Source: Cladobotryum mycophilum (taxonomy: Eukaryota; Ascomycota; Sordariomycetes; Hypocreales; Hypocreaceae). From it: a DNA stretch of 64,000 nucleotides. Each line of letters starts with the position of its first letter. The stretch's first letter is position 1. Position numbers and translations under genes: made by a program. Where the stretch lies: positions 6,758,001 through 6,822,000 of the forward strand of contig CM071589.1 in the NCBI GenBank assembly GCA_036429605.1, written 5' to 3'. This document shows, one piece after another, positions 22,501 to 33,600 of this stretch. The notes under the pieces were generated by a model. That model did not search any database, was not told the DNA's origin, and saw only the letters and a program-made list of their open reading frames with translations.

Positions 22501-22860
22501 ACCGTAAGTCTAGCCAATCTGCCGATTTGGATCTCGGCCGGCTGGGGATTTGAACCTCTATTTTTGACCTTCTAGCCGATTCGGCGTGGCTAACAGCAGG
22601 GGTGGGGAACAGTGTCTGTAAAAAGGCTATGCATTTCTCCTCGAAGGTCTGAGCCTGTTGTTGCTGGTCTTCTTTAGTATATGTAATACTAGGAAGGCTG
22701 CTATTCTGGCGTGCCTTGGTGTATTTGTATGCCTTATAGATGTCTGTGGTCACAGCTTCCTCAAGAAAGCTATTCCAGTGGGCTCTCTTTATAGCTCGTA
22801 GAGCTAGGTTATAGCTATTACGAGCTTCTTTCCAGATCGCTAGGGTTATTGCCGTTGGGC
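19596..22860 (-). mobile_element. 5'-truncated LINE (Tad-like non-LTR retrotransposon)
   Basis: About 3.27 kb on the minus strand: the tail of RT-RNase H ORF2, a short 3' UTR, and a poly(A) tail seen as about 20 T at 19,596-19,615. It is flanked by the exact 12-bp duplication ATATTAATTCTT at 19,584 and 22,861. The 5' end stops inside ORF2, the usual outcome of incomplete target-primed reverse transcription. It sits inside RIP-degraded DNA yet its frame is open, so it is younger than the mutation of its surroundings. Confidence 0.85.
19838..22860 (-). CDS. LINE ORF2 fragment: reverse transcriptase, RNase H, C-terminal zinc motif
   Basis: Open frame of 971 codons from the first ATG at 22,753, and open without a stop back to the 5' junction at about 22,860. 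Numbering from that ATG: TLFLDIKGAFDHV near 293-304 carries the first catalytic aspartate of RT, GIPQGSPISPILFLIYI near 352-368 is the B motif, and YIDD at 381-384 the active site. RNase H follows (FYTDGSQ near 665, then IFVDSQAA, then HTGIPGNEIADQLAK). A C-terminal CRCSQRHTTQHLLLRC segment is the zinc-finger-like tail of Tad/I-type elements. The apurinic-type endonuclease that should precede RT is missing through 5' truncation, so it cannot transpose by itself. No damage is seen in the remaining catalytic motifs. Confidence 0.9.
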
Positions 22861-22872
22861 ATATTAATTCTT
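22861..22872. repeat. LINE target-site duplication, right copy
   Basis: ATATTAATTCTT begins at the first base after the truncated 5' end of the LINE and is identical to 19,584-19,595. Confidence 0.7.
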
Positions 22873-25400
22873 ATACCAATGAGCCTAGTAATTCACAAGA
22901 CTTTTCTTTATATTCCAACGGTTCTTAAGCTAATAATAACCAAAGCTAGGATATAGGATAACTAATGCTATATATAATAATAAGTCTTTAAGCCGAATAT
23001 AATATTCATTGAGTTTTTGCCACGCATTTATAATAGAAACCTGTAGATATTACTTTAAATCCCCTCGAAGATAATTAATCCATTAAGCCTATATAATATA
23101 TTTTTTTTATATACTTTAAAAGATTATTAATAAAGTCTAATTATATTAATCGAGAAGATTATAAGCTTAGCCGGTTATACTATAAAGGTTAAGTTTATTT
23201 TGATTAGGTAGAAATTAAAGACTATATCTATAATTAAGTTTATTTAATCTTTTTGTTTATAGAGGGTATAAAATATACTTTTTAATACTTAAAATATATA
23301 AGAAGGAATTTAAAGCTAATTATAATTTCCTAAAGCCAGCTATAGTTACTATTCTTTCTCTATCCCTAACAACGTATAGTCTATTCCTAAAGTAGCTTTA
23401 AAACCTCTTTAATCTCGATTAAAAGTCTTTAATCTTTAATTATAAGAATATTATCTTTAGAAATTTATGTAAAAGGATTATAGCAGAGTTGATTTTGGTT
23501 AAGAAAGGTTTAAAGCTATTATTGCTTAACTAAAGCGCGTTTAATTATAAGATATATAGAATTCTAACGTATTTTGTTATTAATAATAAGCTTAAGCTTC
23601 CTATCCGATTCATTAATAAGCATAAAGTTACTATTATTATAGTCTTCTAGTATAGATTTCTTAAATTCTTTTATACATTAAGGCAAGGCTTTAATAAATT
23701 TTATAATATTATAAAGCTTATTGATTAGGCCCTTTTTCCTCTAATACTTAAGGTTATTGTCTAAGTAATCTATAAGTATATAAAATTACAATTCCTATTT
23801 AAACGACTTATTATCTTAACTATAAAAGTAAGTATAAGTAATAAGATTAAGTATATAACTATAATATTATATTTAACGCTTTTTTATATTTTCTTTAATT
23901 ATCGACGGGTCTAATGTATTAAAAAGGTATAATAAGTATATATTATTATTTAATGCGTTATCTAAGATTATAGTTCTAAGCTAATCTTAAATACCCCAAT
24001 CGTAGATAATCTTTTTAAGTGTTATTATAAGCTTTTCCCTAGAATAAGCCCTAGAGTATTGTTTTAATACGAGAAGGCGTTGTTATTAGCTGCTATTACT
24101 ACTAAGAAAGTGGCCAGTTACTCTTAGTATAGTTAGTCGATTTGGTGAGGTCTATAGATTAAAGCTGAGATAGATTTATATAAGAGCTTTATAGAGCTTA
24201 TTTTAAATCTCTTTCTTTTTATTATTAAATATACAATTAAGCTACTTATACTAACTATCTTAGCTTTAATTGATTTACTTTAAAAGCCCTGGATTAAACC
24301 TAATAAATATTTTCTATAAGTAATTATTATTAAGGGCTAAAAAGGGCTAATTAGAATTAACAATAAAGGCAACCATAAGCTTATAGATCTAATCGATCTG
24401 AATACATGATATTGCTGTATAATGCTATAGTCTTTTGCTCGGAGGGAGGGTATTATCAGATTTAGAGGCTAAAAGTATATCTCTATTAGAATTAGTTAGT
24501 TTCTTAAGCTAATACTTATTTTAAAGATAGAATCATAGGAGTAATATTATAATAGTATTAAATATTACTATTTTGCCTTATTAGTCATAAATATTATATA
24601 CCTAATAAATACTATTAAGTTAGCTATCACTAATAAGTTAATATACGAAAAACCCGTGTTCTAATATCTATATTATATAATCGCGTAAGCCTTTCTTTAT
24701 AACGTGTTTCTCGAGAACGTAACGTTTACTGCTATATATTATAAATAGCAGAGATTTAAGGCTATTATAACTAGTAAAATTAGACTTAGAAGTAGAGGCA
24801 GTATTGGTTATATTTTAAAGCTATAAAATAAGGCCTAATCGCTACTGTTTATTAAATATTATAAGGCTTATTGTATTTAGGCAGAAATAAGGGAAATAAC
24901 GCATTAAATTGATCTTTTAATGTTTATTGTGTGGTGTTATCAAGGGGAAGGTTATTGTATTCCTAACTAATTAGATAATATACTTGCTTTTTTGACCAAG
25001 AATAACCTAGAATAATCCTTTTCTATATGAAAATCTACCCTATTCTACTTACTAAATGCTTCAAATATCACGGTAACCTTATTTGCTTACTTGGCTATTT
25101 TAAAGCCTTTAATTTAATTGATTGATTGAAAGATTTGATCAAGTTACTTGAACCGGCTGCTGCGCTGCTTGAAATCATTATGGCAAATATCGATACTGAA
25201 AGCTTTATCGTGAATGCTTAAGATGCCATAAACTACAATTGAACTAGACGATCTCGGCACAACCAACCTCTTTCTGATGAGCATGTCTTATTAGAGGCAA
25301 TGGATGCCTATAATGAGTGCCCCTCGGGGCTTATAAGTATGTAATGTCATACTGAGCTGGCTAGATTAGTAGAAGAAGCCTGCTTAAACGCCAATAGATA

Positions 25401-25649
25401 ACTACTATTATGACTTTTATTGGTTGGTTAGTGTTTGTCCTAACACTGTTTGTTGTAGATATGCGTAGCTTCGTGTCTGCTTCCTGAACGAGCATCTATA
25501 TGTATATTAGAGTGTATATGAGAGAAGGACGCATGAGTGGTGTGCGCTGGAGGCTGTTGTGGGATACGAAACGGGGAGAAATATGGGCAACATAGGAAAA
25601 TTGAGGGCAATACAGGGCGAGGGTGGTTCGGGGAAACAAGGGGCATATA
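25401..25649. repeat. short degenerate repeats left of the pogo element
   Basis: Similar units of the form GGGAAA-x-A-x-GGGCAA-x-ATA recur at about 25,573, 25,598 and 25,630. A further unit (GGGAAACATGGGCAATA) begins directly after the right end of the element at 27,501. Origin unknown. Confidence 0.35.
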
Positions 25650-27498
25650 GAGTGCCCCACCACAACACCGTGACCATCCCAAGACCGTGACGTAAACGAT
25701 GAGTGCCACATTTTCAACACCACACTTTCGCATAGCAATAACATTATCAAATTAAATCCAATTAAAGCCGTTTTTTCGCCATGACGAAGACAAATGAAGA
25801 CAGAGAAAATAACATCGACGAGGCTATTCAAAAGATACAAAATGGCCTTGCTGTCGCGGTCGCAAGTCGATACTATAGAATCCCTCAGATAACTTTACAT
25901 GACTGACTTCGAGGTACACAACCGATTCGAGTAGCTAAAAAAAACGCCTAAAAACTATCACAAGTTCAAGAACAAGACCTTATACAATAGATCAAGTCCA
26001 AAGAAGCCTGTGGCCGGGCCCCTAACCGCCGGCGCATTCGTTCCTTTGCGCAGCTTATCCTGACCCAGGGTAGCAGCGACCAACACCTTGGTCAACATTG
26101 GGTAGACAGGTTCTTTGAACGCAACGAGGAGGTCAAGATAAAGGTCTCTAGGGGTATTGAGGCTTCCCGAACGATCTATACAACCGAGGGGGTCATACGA
26201 AGTTTCTAGGATCGTCTAGACAACGAGATCAAGGCCAAGTCCGTCAGTATAAACCGAATCTATAACCTTAACGAGACCGGGCTTGCAGAGGGGGAAACCA
26301 GATTAGGAAAAGTAGCAGGAACAAGCCTAATAATAGCAGTAACCGTTATAGAGAGCGACTCTCGTGAATGGGTTACTATTATAGAGTGTGTCAGTACTGC
26401 CGGAGACCGGGTTAAGCCCTATGTGATCTACACAGGCAAGACAGTCTAACAGCAGTGGTTTCCTAATGAAATTCCTGACTAGGCATATAACTCGAGCCCT
26501 ATAGGCTGGGCAAACGCAGGGATACTGTTCAAATGGCTAGAACAGGTGTTTATCCCTGAGATAACACTAGAAATACAGTCTTATTAGCGTATCCTAATCC
26601 TAGACAACCATAAGGCTTATATTACTATAGAATTTATATATCTAGCCTGGATTAACCGTATATAGCTTCTTTATCTACCAGCACATAGCTCACACATCAC
26701 ACAACCCCTTAATGTTAGTGTTTTTTCTCCCTTAAAGATATATTTCCGCTAGAACACTTAAGGGTTTGCCTCCTTCGAGACCTCAGCCCCTATACAGAAA
26801 CAACGTTTCCTATAAGCATATTTTCAAGCTAATAATAAAACCTTCTCAAAGATTAATATAAAATCAGGCTTTCATGCTACCGGGGTCTATCCTACGAATG
26901 TTGAACGGGTCCTGGAGGGCGTGGTTAACCCTAAGAGATCTCCCTCAACACTAGAGCCTCCTACAACACTAAAGAGACCCCGAATTAAAGAAAATCAGCT
27001 CTGGTATACGCCTCAGAGCTCTAAGGATATTAGGGGACAGTTGGATACCGTTCGTGAAGACCTAGATCACGCTGAGCGTGGCCTGCGGACCATCGCGAGG
27101 AAGGCAGGGAAGGAACTGGACCACAAGAACGCCGTGATCGCGTCCTTAGAGCAAAAAAACGCTTATTTAGAGGCCTAGATTGCTTCCAAAAAGCCCCTTG
27201 GCCGTAAAGCCGTTGATTTTGACCCCAACGAGACCTTTGCTCGGCTTCCTGACATTACTAAGGCCAAGGACGAGGCTATTGCATCGCGTGCACGCTATGC
27301 AACGCGATAGGCCGCAAAACTACGAAATGAAGCGCTAGAAATTGCTAGAACAGATCTAGAAGAATTAACTGATACATTTATACTATAATTATTTTTGTAG
27401 CATTTAATTTTGTTGAGAAATAAGGTAATGATGTGATGTGTTATTTTGTGGTGATGTCTATGGTCTTGGGATGGTCACGGTGTTATGGTGGGGCACTC
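25650..27498 (+). mobile_element. pogo/Fot1-type DNA transposon, RIP-inactivated
   Basis: 1,849 bp bounded by 37-bp terminal inverted repeats (25,650-25,686 and 27,462-27,498; start GAGTGCCCCACC, one mismatch) and flanked by TA on both sides, the target duplication of Tc1/mariner-superfamily elements. It contains one transposase frame on the plus strand. Confidence 0.85.
25781..27388 (+). pseudogene. pogo-type (DDE_1) transposase, inactivated by in-frame stops
   Basis: From ATG 25,781 to TAA 27,386-27,388 one frame of 536 codons runs without frameshift but with at least 13 internal stops. Nearly all are TAG or TAA where CAG or CAA is expected, one TGA for TGG: the C-to-T/G-to-A signature of RIP. 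Recognisable parts are an N-terminal helix-turn-helix, a CENP-B-type DNA-binding region (GQHWVDRFFERN), and DDE motifs. The first aspartate motif reads NLNETG (D changed to N, also a G-to-A change), the second LILDNHKAY, and the HSSHITQPLNV block is present. The C-terminal part keeps a coiled coil (DTVREDLDHAERGLRTIAR). No activity is expected. Confidence 0.85.
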
Positions 27499-27507
27499 TA
27501 GGGAAAC

Positions 27508-28190
27508 ATGGGCAATAGCCACACAATAATCCGCACTTCCCGATTGATAAGTGCCTTGATCTGCCCATCATATTACTCCTATATAACAGACAGTAGTTCG
27601 ACCTGCGTTGTCTGCGTCGTGTTCACATCATGGAAGCATCTCAAGGCCTTCGGTCAATCGGGGACTACAATCACTCCCGCATCATCTTCCATGGGTATCT
27701 ATCTAGTCTATAGTCTCATCTGCGCTAAGATTCTGCGGCAGGATCCTGAGATACAACAGGTTAGCAATCAAGTTTGGGATAAACTCTTGCTGGCTCCATC
27801 TACCCTTCCGACTCTCCAGACCCGAGATCTGACCCACTCTAGTCGATGCCGGCGGTGCTCCACAGCAATGACCATAGCGCATTTAGAACGCCCGTAAGCC
27901 GTTGGCCGGGAGCGTCGAATATCCGGGCGGGTTTCCGGAATAGGCTCTGCTGACTTCTGGCCACCCGTGGTATCGATGTTCGACACGAAAAATGAGGACA
28001 AATACTTGATTGAGGTTCGAAGGCGGCGATGCTAACGTTGAAGTTAATTGGTCACGCGGTCGGGCGGGCTTGTTAGATCAAGTGCTCACTGCGCTCACGA
28101 ACTGCCCCCCTGGCACCATGGGAGGCCTAGATGAGGGGGTGAGGTGACAGACTTTGTCCCAATCCGGCGCAACGTCCACCTGCGGAGATC
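27508..28190 (+). repeat. dispersed repeat, copy 2 (partner 15,030-15,660)
   Basis: Starts directly beyond the right end of the pogo element and shares ordered blocks with copy 1. It holds an open frame of 129 codons (27,508-27,897) that aligns in pieces with broken frames of copy 1, so an ancestral gene or transposon 5' part is possible. Composition is GC-balanced, unlike the AT-rich block beside it. Confidence 0.5.
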
Positions 28191-29078
28191 GGCAAGTCCC
28201 ACTCGATGGACTGGTAAATTAATGCATCGAACCCTTCAAACTTGCTTCAATTGGCAAGGGACAGTTTGAACGGCCGCAGCCGATCGGAAGACAGCCGCTA
28301 AAGAGGTGGCGGGATCGTTCCGACTGGGCTGCTTGAGGCATCGTGTCATGTACGGCCCGACACCCAGATACGGAAACATTCCAACGACATCTCACAATTA
28401 CGTGTTACACGTAGTATTGGACATGAAGTATTAAAGACGGCATGATGCGAACGGAGAGAGGGATCGATTGTGTGTATTGGGTCTTAAACTGACGTGTTGA
28501 TGTCGTGGTAGGTAATGAGAACAATCGAGGGAAACAAACTAAATTAATAGGAACGGCGGGAAGTAAGAAGGAGCACAACTTATATCCAAACACCAAGCCT
28601 TCCATCTATCCATCGGGCGATGTAATCCCCCCCCCCATTTCCCCACGTGCATGAACGATGGCGATGAATGGGTTTCTTGACCAACACGTCTCTTCTACAC
28701 CATCAGCCAATTAAAAGGAAACGATAGCAATACATGCATTGCTAAAAGTTCAAGTCTGCTTTATAAATCCGCATATGCCGTCACTGTTTGTAAGCACGGC
28801 GGACCTCCGCCCTGGCGGAGATGAGAGGGATGAGCAACCTCCACGAATCGCATCTCCGTCGTCCTGTTGGTTGAGGCGAGTTGGCTAATCGCTTGTTTGT
28901 TTGAGGCTTGCATAGGGGCAGCTTTTGTACTTTTCTGCCGCCTATAAAGACGCAACTTCCATCCCGACTCATTTCACTCAACTCATCTGATTCCATCCTC
29001 CCCCTTTCCACAGAATAGAAAGCAGCTACAACAACCACATTCAATTCTCCATCTACAAAAACTTTTATCATTTCCAAA
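28191..29078. other. intergenic, upstream of the SDR gene
   Basis: No gene recognised. The last 200 bp are C/T-rich with CA stretches, a typical fungal core promoter for the gene starting at 29,079. Confidence 0.45.
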
Positions 29079-30176
29079 ATGGCCACCTCAACTGTTGTCT
29101 TAATCACTGGTGTCGGACGAGGTACTTGAACCCCACACCCAGTTCATTGCTCACATCATTAACCTTGACTCCAGGCATCGGCAGGGCCCTTGCAAAGGCA
29201 TATCTCTCCAAGCCAAACCACATCGTCATTGGCAGTATCCGAGACGTCGAATCACCAAAGGCCTCGGAACTGAAAAGCCTTTCTACTGCCAGCGACTCCC
29301 GTCTGATCCTCACCGGCATCGAGAGCACTTCAGCCACAGACCCTCACCAGGTAGTCAAAGAGATTGAAGCCGCTGGCATTGATCACCTGGATATTGTCAT
29401 TGCCAATGCTGGCGTCAACCCCCCAACATCCCCCTCGATATCACTGAGCCCAGTGTCATAACCGAGGCCTTCAATGTCAACGCTCTCGCCCCAATTGTTC
29501 TTTTCCAGGCTGTCAAGCCTCTGCTGGAGAAGGCCACCTCTCCAAAGTGGGTGTCGGTATCATCTGGCGCAGGCTCCGTTGCTCTCTTAAAGCAGTATGA
29601 GAGTGCATTCGTCGGAGCCTATGGACTGTCTAAAGCTGCCATGAACTGGTTCACTGTGTGAGTATGCCTCCTCTCAAATCAGGCATTGGCTCGCGTCTTT
29701 TAGAACTGCATGTCATTTTGTGTGATTAAAACTGGGGAAACTCAAGCAACGGAGGGATAAAGAGCAACAGGAACATCATCCAGCACCCCAGATGCAACCC
29801 CTCTTATGTTTGAATAGACCTTACTAATATTTCCTCTTACACAGGGCCGCACACGCTGGAAACAAGTTTCTTATTGCATTTGCTATCCATCCAGGGTAAG
29901 TTCCAACATGATAATACGGCATCACATAATGACTAACACCTATGAAGCTTGGTCCAGTCCGACATGGGCAACTCTGCCGCAAAACAGATGGGACTCGAAT
30001 TGGCACCCAACTCGCTCGAAGAGTCTTCCACAAAGATCCTTGAACTGGTATGTGTAGTAACAGGGATACATCACAGTGAAACATAGTTAACAAGGTGTTA
30101 GATTGAAAAGTCAACTCGTGAGAGCACGTCGGGCAAGTTCATTAATGTGATTGATGGCACAGAATTGCCCTGGTAA
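29079..30176 (+). CDS. short-chain dehydrogenase/reductase (ketoreductase-like), one frameshift
   Basis: Five exons (29,079-29,121, 29,175-29,657, 29,845-29,895, 29,948-30,047, 30,102-30,176) encode a classical SDR of about 250 residues. The first splice gives the Rossmann motif TGVGRGIG; IANAGVN is the NAG motif, SVSSGAGS holds the catalytic serine, and YGLSKAAMNWF the Tyr-x3-Lys pair. Overall it resembles the norsolorinic-acid-ketoreductase-like group, NAD(P)H-dependent cytosolic enzymes; substrate unknown. The frame breaks at a run of six C (29,419-29,424). One more C would restore the frame and make the joined length an exact multiple of three. The same lesion type recurs in seven other genes, so I consider this a probable base-calling deficit. 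Confidence 0.8.
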
Positions 30177-30309
30177 AGATTTTTATCATCATGTATATAT
30201 ACAAAATATTCGTTAGACATCGTAGTGGCAGTTGAGTGCCGCTAGTAACTATCAACATGAAAAGACAATATTATTCCCACGCCGCTTCCATTTCTTTTGG
30301 TCAGGTCGT

Positions 30310-30760
30310 CTAGCAATGGCAGTTACCCTGGCAGCAAGGGTTGCTAACGTAGTTGATGGTGAGCTGGCCCTTGGAGACGTCGTTACCGGGCTGGGTTGGT
30401 ACACTTCCGCAGATTCTGCATCCGTGGTCGATGATCTGCTTAGCTTGGTTGAAGGCATCGTGTCCTGTGCCAGAAGCGCCGTTCTGGTAGAAGGCGCAAA
30501 TGCTGCCAGTGCTACCAGAGTTGCATGCAACTTGCTCTATATAAAGTTAGTAATTGGAGATGACTCTATGCTCCCGGGAAGCTCTTACGGCCAGAGTAGA
30601 AGCGTCGGTCGCCGCCACCTTGGGCAACGAGAATGCCGATTTGATCCATGACTTGCTGGGCGGAGACGTTCTCGTCTGCCATGCAGAAACCGCTGCCGCG
30701 GCAGTTGATTCCAAGAGCAGAGGCTCCGGAGATGAAGACGAGAGCGGAAAGGGACTTCAT
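30310..30760 (-). CDS. KP4-like killer-toxin family protein A
   Basis: Exons 30,760-30,589 and 30,536-30,310 (52-bp intron with TACTAAC branch site) give 132 residues. It has a signal peptide followed by the LGINCRGSG start typical of KP4-like proteins, and cysteine positions matching copy C (including a CC pair and a C-x-C end). KP4 proteins are small disulfide-rich secreted proteins, first known from an Ustilago virus and common in fungal genomes; they inhibit growth of competing fungi, apparently through calcium channels, and some affect plants. First of three family members within 4 kb; ATG 30,760 is chosen because it gives the signal peptide. Confidence 0.85.
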
Positions 30761-31796
30761 GATGATTAGGTGGGTGTGGGGTATGAGGAGATGGTTGTAG
30801 TTTCTGTGGCGATGGTGATAGTGATGATGATGATGGATGGTTGCTAGAACAAGGTCGACCAAGGTCTTTATCTATTGGGAGCTTAATGCTCAAGCCTTAG
30901 TCTGGGTCCCTTTCCAGAACACTTCGACGTAAACAGAGTTGTTGAATGGCGGATCATCGGGGTGGGACCGGCAGGATTAGCTGGGCTCCTCCAATTATCG
31001 CCAACTAAGAATGTGTCTCACATGCAGACTTCGGCGACAATAATGACGGCAAGTTATCGAGTAGTCGTGAGCAACCTGACTCTCGGATTTCCGATTTCGT
31101 GTCGCATCTTGATTCTACAGAACCTACATGCCATTTTGACTCATTCATCACTGTGCCATGAGAAGTGGTGCCCTTAATTCGGCGGTATAGGTGTTTAGCA
31201 TTAGGATTAGTTCCAGCCTTGGGCATCCAATCTGACCACCAGCCGAGCACATGCGCAACTCCTCCACGATACCTGGTCTAAGAGGAGTCTCTTTCGATAA
31301 CATGTGATGTATTTCGCCGAGAACGGGGGATCATAGCGGTTGACCCAATGATGCGTCGTCTGTGCTACGCAGGAAAGATGCACGGGCTTGTTTCATTCTA
31401 CGCACGTCGCAATGTTTCACTCACGACAGCCGTGATGTCTCGCAGTCGTGAGCCTTGTGCGAATTCACCGCCACCCGGATCTTTTTCTCCAGAGGGAGGG
31501 CGATGGATGAGACATCTCCGCCTCATCTTATTTTTTCCCGTGTTTACAGCGGTTGAATGCGTTGAAAGGCGTTTGTTGCTATGATGATCAACATGCAATA
31601 TGTTCATATCCGCAGACATTGGGAACATTATGGTTATGTCATTTAATACGTAGCATAGATCAAAGAACAACTCATTCATGCAATCGTAAAAAAAAAGCAC
31701 GTGTATTTTTATTTGCATAACCCGTGATCCATGACCCATGACCCAGTATCTACAATAACCCATCCAACATCCCAAACCTCTCCACAAATTCCCCAT
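30761..31796. other. intergenic between KP4-like genes A and B
   Basis: Promoter of gene A (CA/TC-rich just upstream of its start) and the 3' flank of gene B. Short frames on both strands have no family resemblance. Confidence 0.45.
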
Positions 31797-32174
31797 CTAG
31801 CAGGCACCGTTGCAAGGGTCGCTCACGATGTTAGCGGTTAACTGCCCATGGCTAACGTCGTTTCCGGGGTTGGTGGGCACCGAGCCACACTTCTTGCAAC
31901 CGTGATCGAGGAGCTCCTGGAGGAGCTCAGAGGCACGTCCCGCTGTGCCAGAACCGCCGCTCTGGAAGAAGGCACAGAGGCTGCCAGTGCAGGCAACCTT
32001 TTGGCCATTGTTGTAGTAGCGATCGCGAGGCTGGATGCCGTCGACAATGTATTTCAGGTTGATGAGGTTGCCAGCAGCGCCATCAGAAGGGCACCAGCCA
32101 GAGCCCCGGCAGTTGATACCGAGGGCTGTGGTAGAGACAGCAAAGGTGGCGAGAGAGATGAGTGTGAACTTCAT
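31797..32174 (-). CDS. KP4-like killer-toxin family protein B, intronless
   Basis: Single-exon 125-residue protein with a signal peptide (LISLATFAVSTTA) followed by LGINCRGSG and the PTNPGNDVSHGQLT block conserved in the cluster. Unlike copies A and C it has no intron and only eight cysteines; the two cysteines at the extreme C-terminus of A and C are missing. It could be a shortened functional variant or an early stage of decay. It is on the same strand as A, about 1 kb upstream of it, so a local duplication is likely. Confidence 0.85.
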   Translation of the reverse strand: MKFTLISLATFAVSTTALGINCRGSGWCPSDGAAGNLINLKYIVDGIQPRDRYYNNGQKVACTGSLCAFFQSGGSGTAGRASELLQELLDHGCKKCGSVPTNPGNDVSHGQLTANIVSDPCNGAC

Positions 32175-33600
32175 GATGAAGGCTGTGTGGTTGTTTGTGT
32201 TTGTGATTTTGGGTATAACGAAGAGACGTGAGGTGTAGGATGAATTTGGAATGTGATTGCCATCAAGAGACGGGTCATACCAGACGTACGTATTTATTGA
32301 ATACCAACAAATCCCCACTAGCAATATGGTGATGGGATTCAGCATCTGCTAATGATTGTTCGGCAGGTATCAAGTGCGTGAGCAACAAAGATCCTTGGCC
32401 CCCGAAATCCGTGATCCGAGATAACATCTCGGCACTTTTCTTTTCTGCAGTCGTTGTGCTTGTTTCTGTTTGAGACCTAGGGCCACCCAGTTCGTCGTAA
32501 TAAAGTGAGACCTGCATCTTACAGGCAGCAACTGAGGTTTCAAGCCGTAGCAAAAAAAGGTCACATTGTTTTGCCGTTGCAGCCGTGAAATAAGCTCTGA
32601 ATGGGTTCGAAGAAGCGCTCATGGCGGGGCCCGTCATTATGAGCCCTGTTAAGAGGGAACAATGGGGGAAGTGAGACATTCCCCCGGAAGGGCCGAAGAA
32701 AGTCTCTCAACTAACCCAACGTATGGTGGAATAATCGAGAACGGAATGCGGGCACAGGTGGGCCTAAACCATTAATCATTCATGGTTCACTAATACATAA
32801 TATAGTCAACGCTACGAGTGCACTGTTAGAACCTTATCAGATATCGGGCGCACGTTCAAAGTATGAGACACAGCGCGGATCCGGCTGCTGGCGAGGAATT
32901 CCCTCTAAGCCAATCACTGCCAAGGCTGTAGCACACATGGCTGAGAGGTGCCATTGATCGACATCCAGGAACAGGATGCCGATCCAACGGCACGGACGCA
33001 ATCTCACCAGCATCCTGCATCTTCGACGCCACCACCCCGCGCCCCCTGCAGAACAGCGCAACCAAAAAGTCCCCAACGTGAGGATGGTTCATTCGCTTCG
33101 ACTTCTAATCAAGGAACACGGAAAGTCGTATAGACAACAAATCTGTGCATGTGTATGTCTTACTCTGCTGTCAGAGAGAAAAGGTTCTAGAGCCCTGATA
33201 GGGAATACGGGGTGCTGAACTCGCTCGGAATATCGCTCATGATGTAGCGGCGGGCCATGTCTCGGCGACTTCGACTCTCCATGATACACTAAATGGTCAT
33301 GGCCACTTGTTGTCAGCCCCGAGGGCCGCACACCAGAGAACTTGCATTTGAGTATCGAATAACAGCCCGAAGGTGGTCGGTCTATCCGATAGTGTATCCC
33401 TGTGTGTTGTGACATCAATCTGCATTCTGGCTTGTAATCTGTAGCCGAATATCGCACGTCTCTCCACAACCTTCTCAGCCTCCTTTATAATATCTCCAGC
33501 AGCCCTCTCTTTGTAGTCGCACCACCTTCACGCCACTCACAATTCACACCCACTCACGTTTCTTCACCAACCTTACTATCCTACCATCACCAATTTCACA
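32175..33600. other. divergent intergenic region of KP4-like genes B and C
   Basis: 1.4 kb between the divergent starts of B and C. Several frames of 60-130 codons occur on both strands without family features. The final 120 bp before gene C are C/T- and CA-rich promoter-like sequence with a TATAATA element near 33,485. Confidence 0.45.

Larger units (their letters stand above)
19061..25400. other. AT-rich, RIP-like mutated transposon block
   Basis: Outside the LINE (19,596-22,860), this DNA is dominated by TA, TTA and TAT words with stop codons in all frames. That is the expected end state of repeat-induced point mutation on old transposons. Around 23,460-23,700 the sequence faintly resembles retroelement polymerase/integrase codons, too degraded to assign. 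Composition becomes more balanced after about 25,080. Confidence 0.65.
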
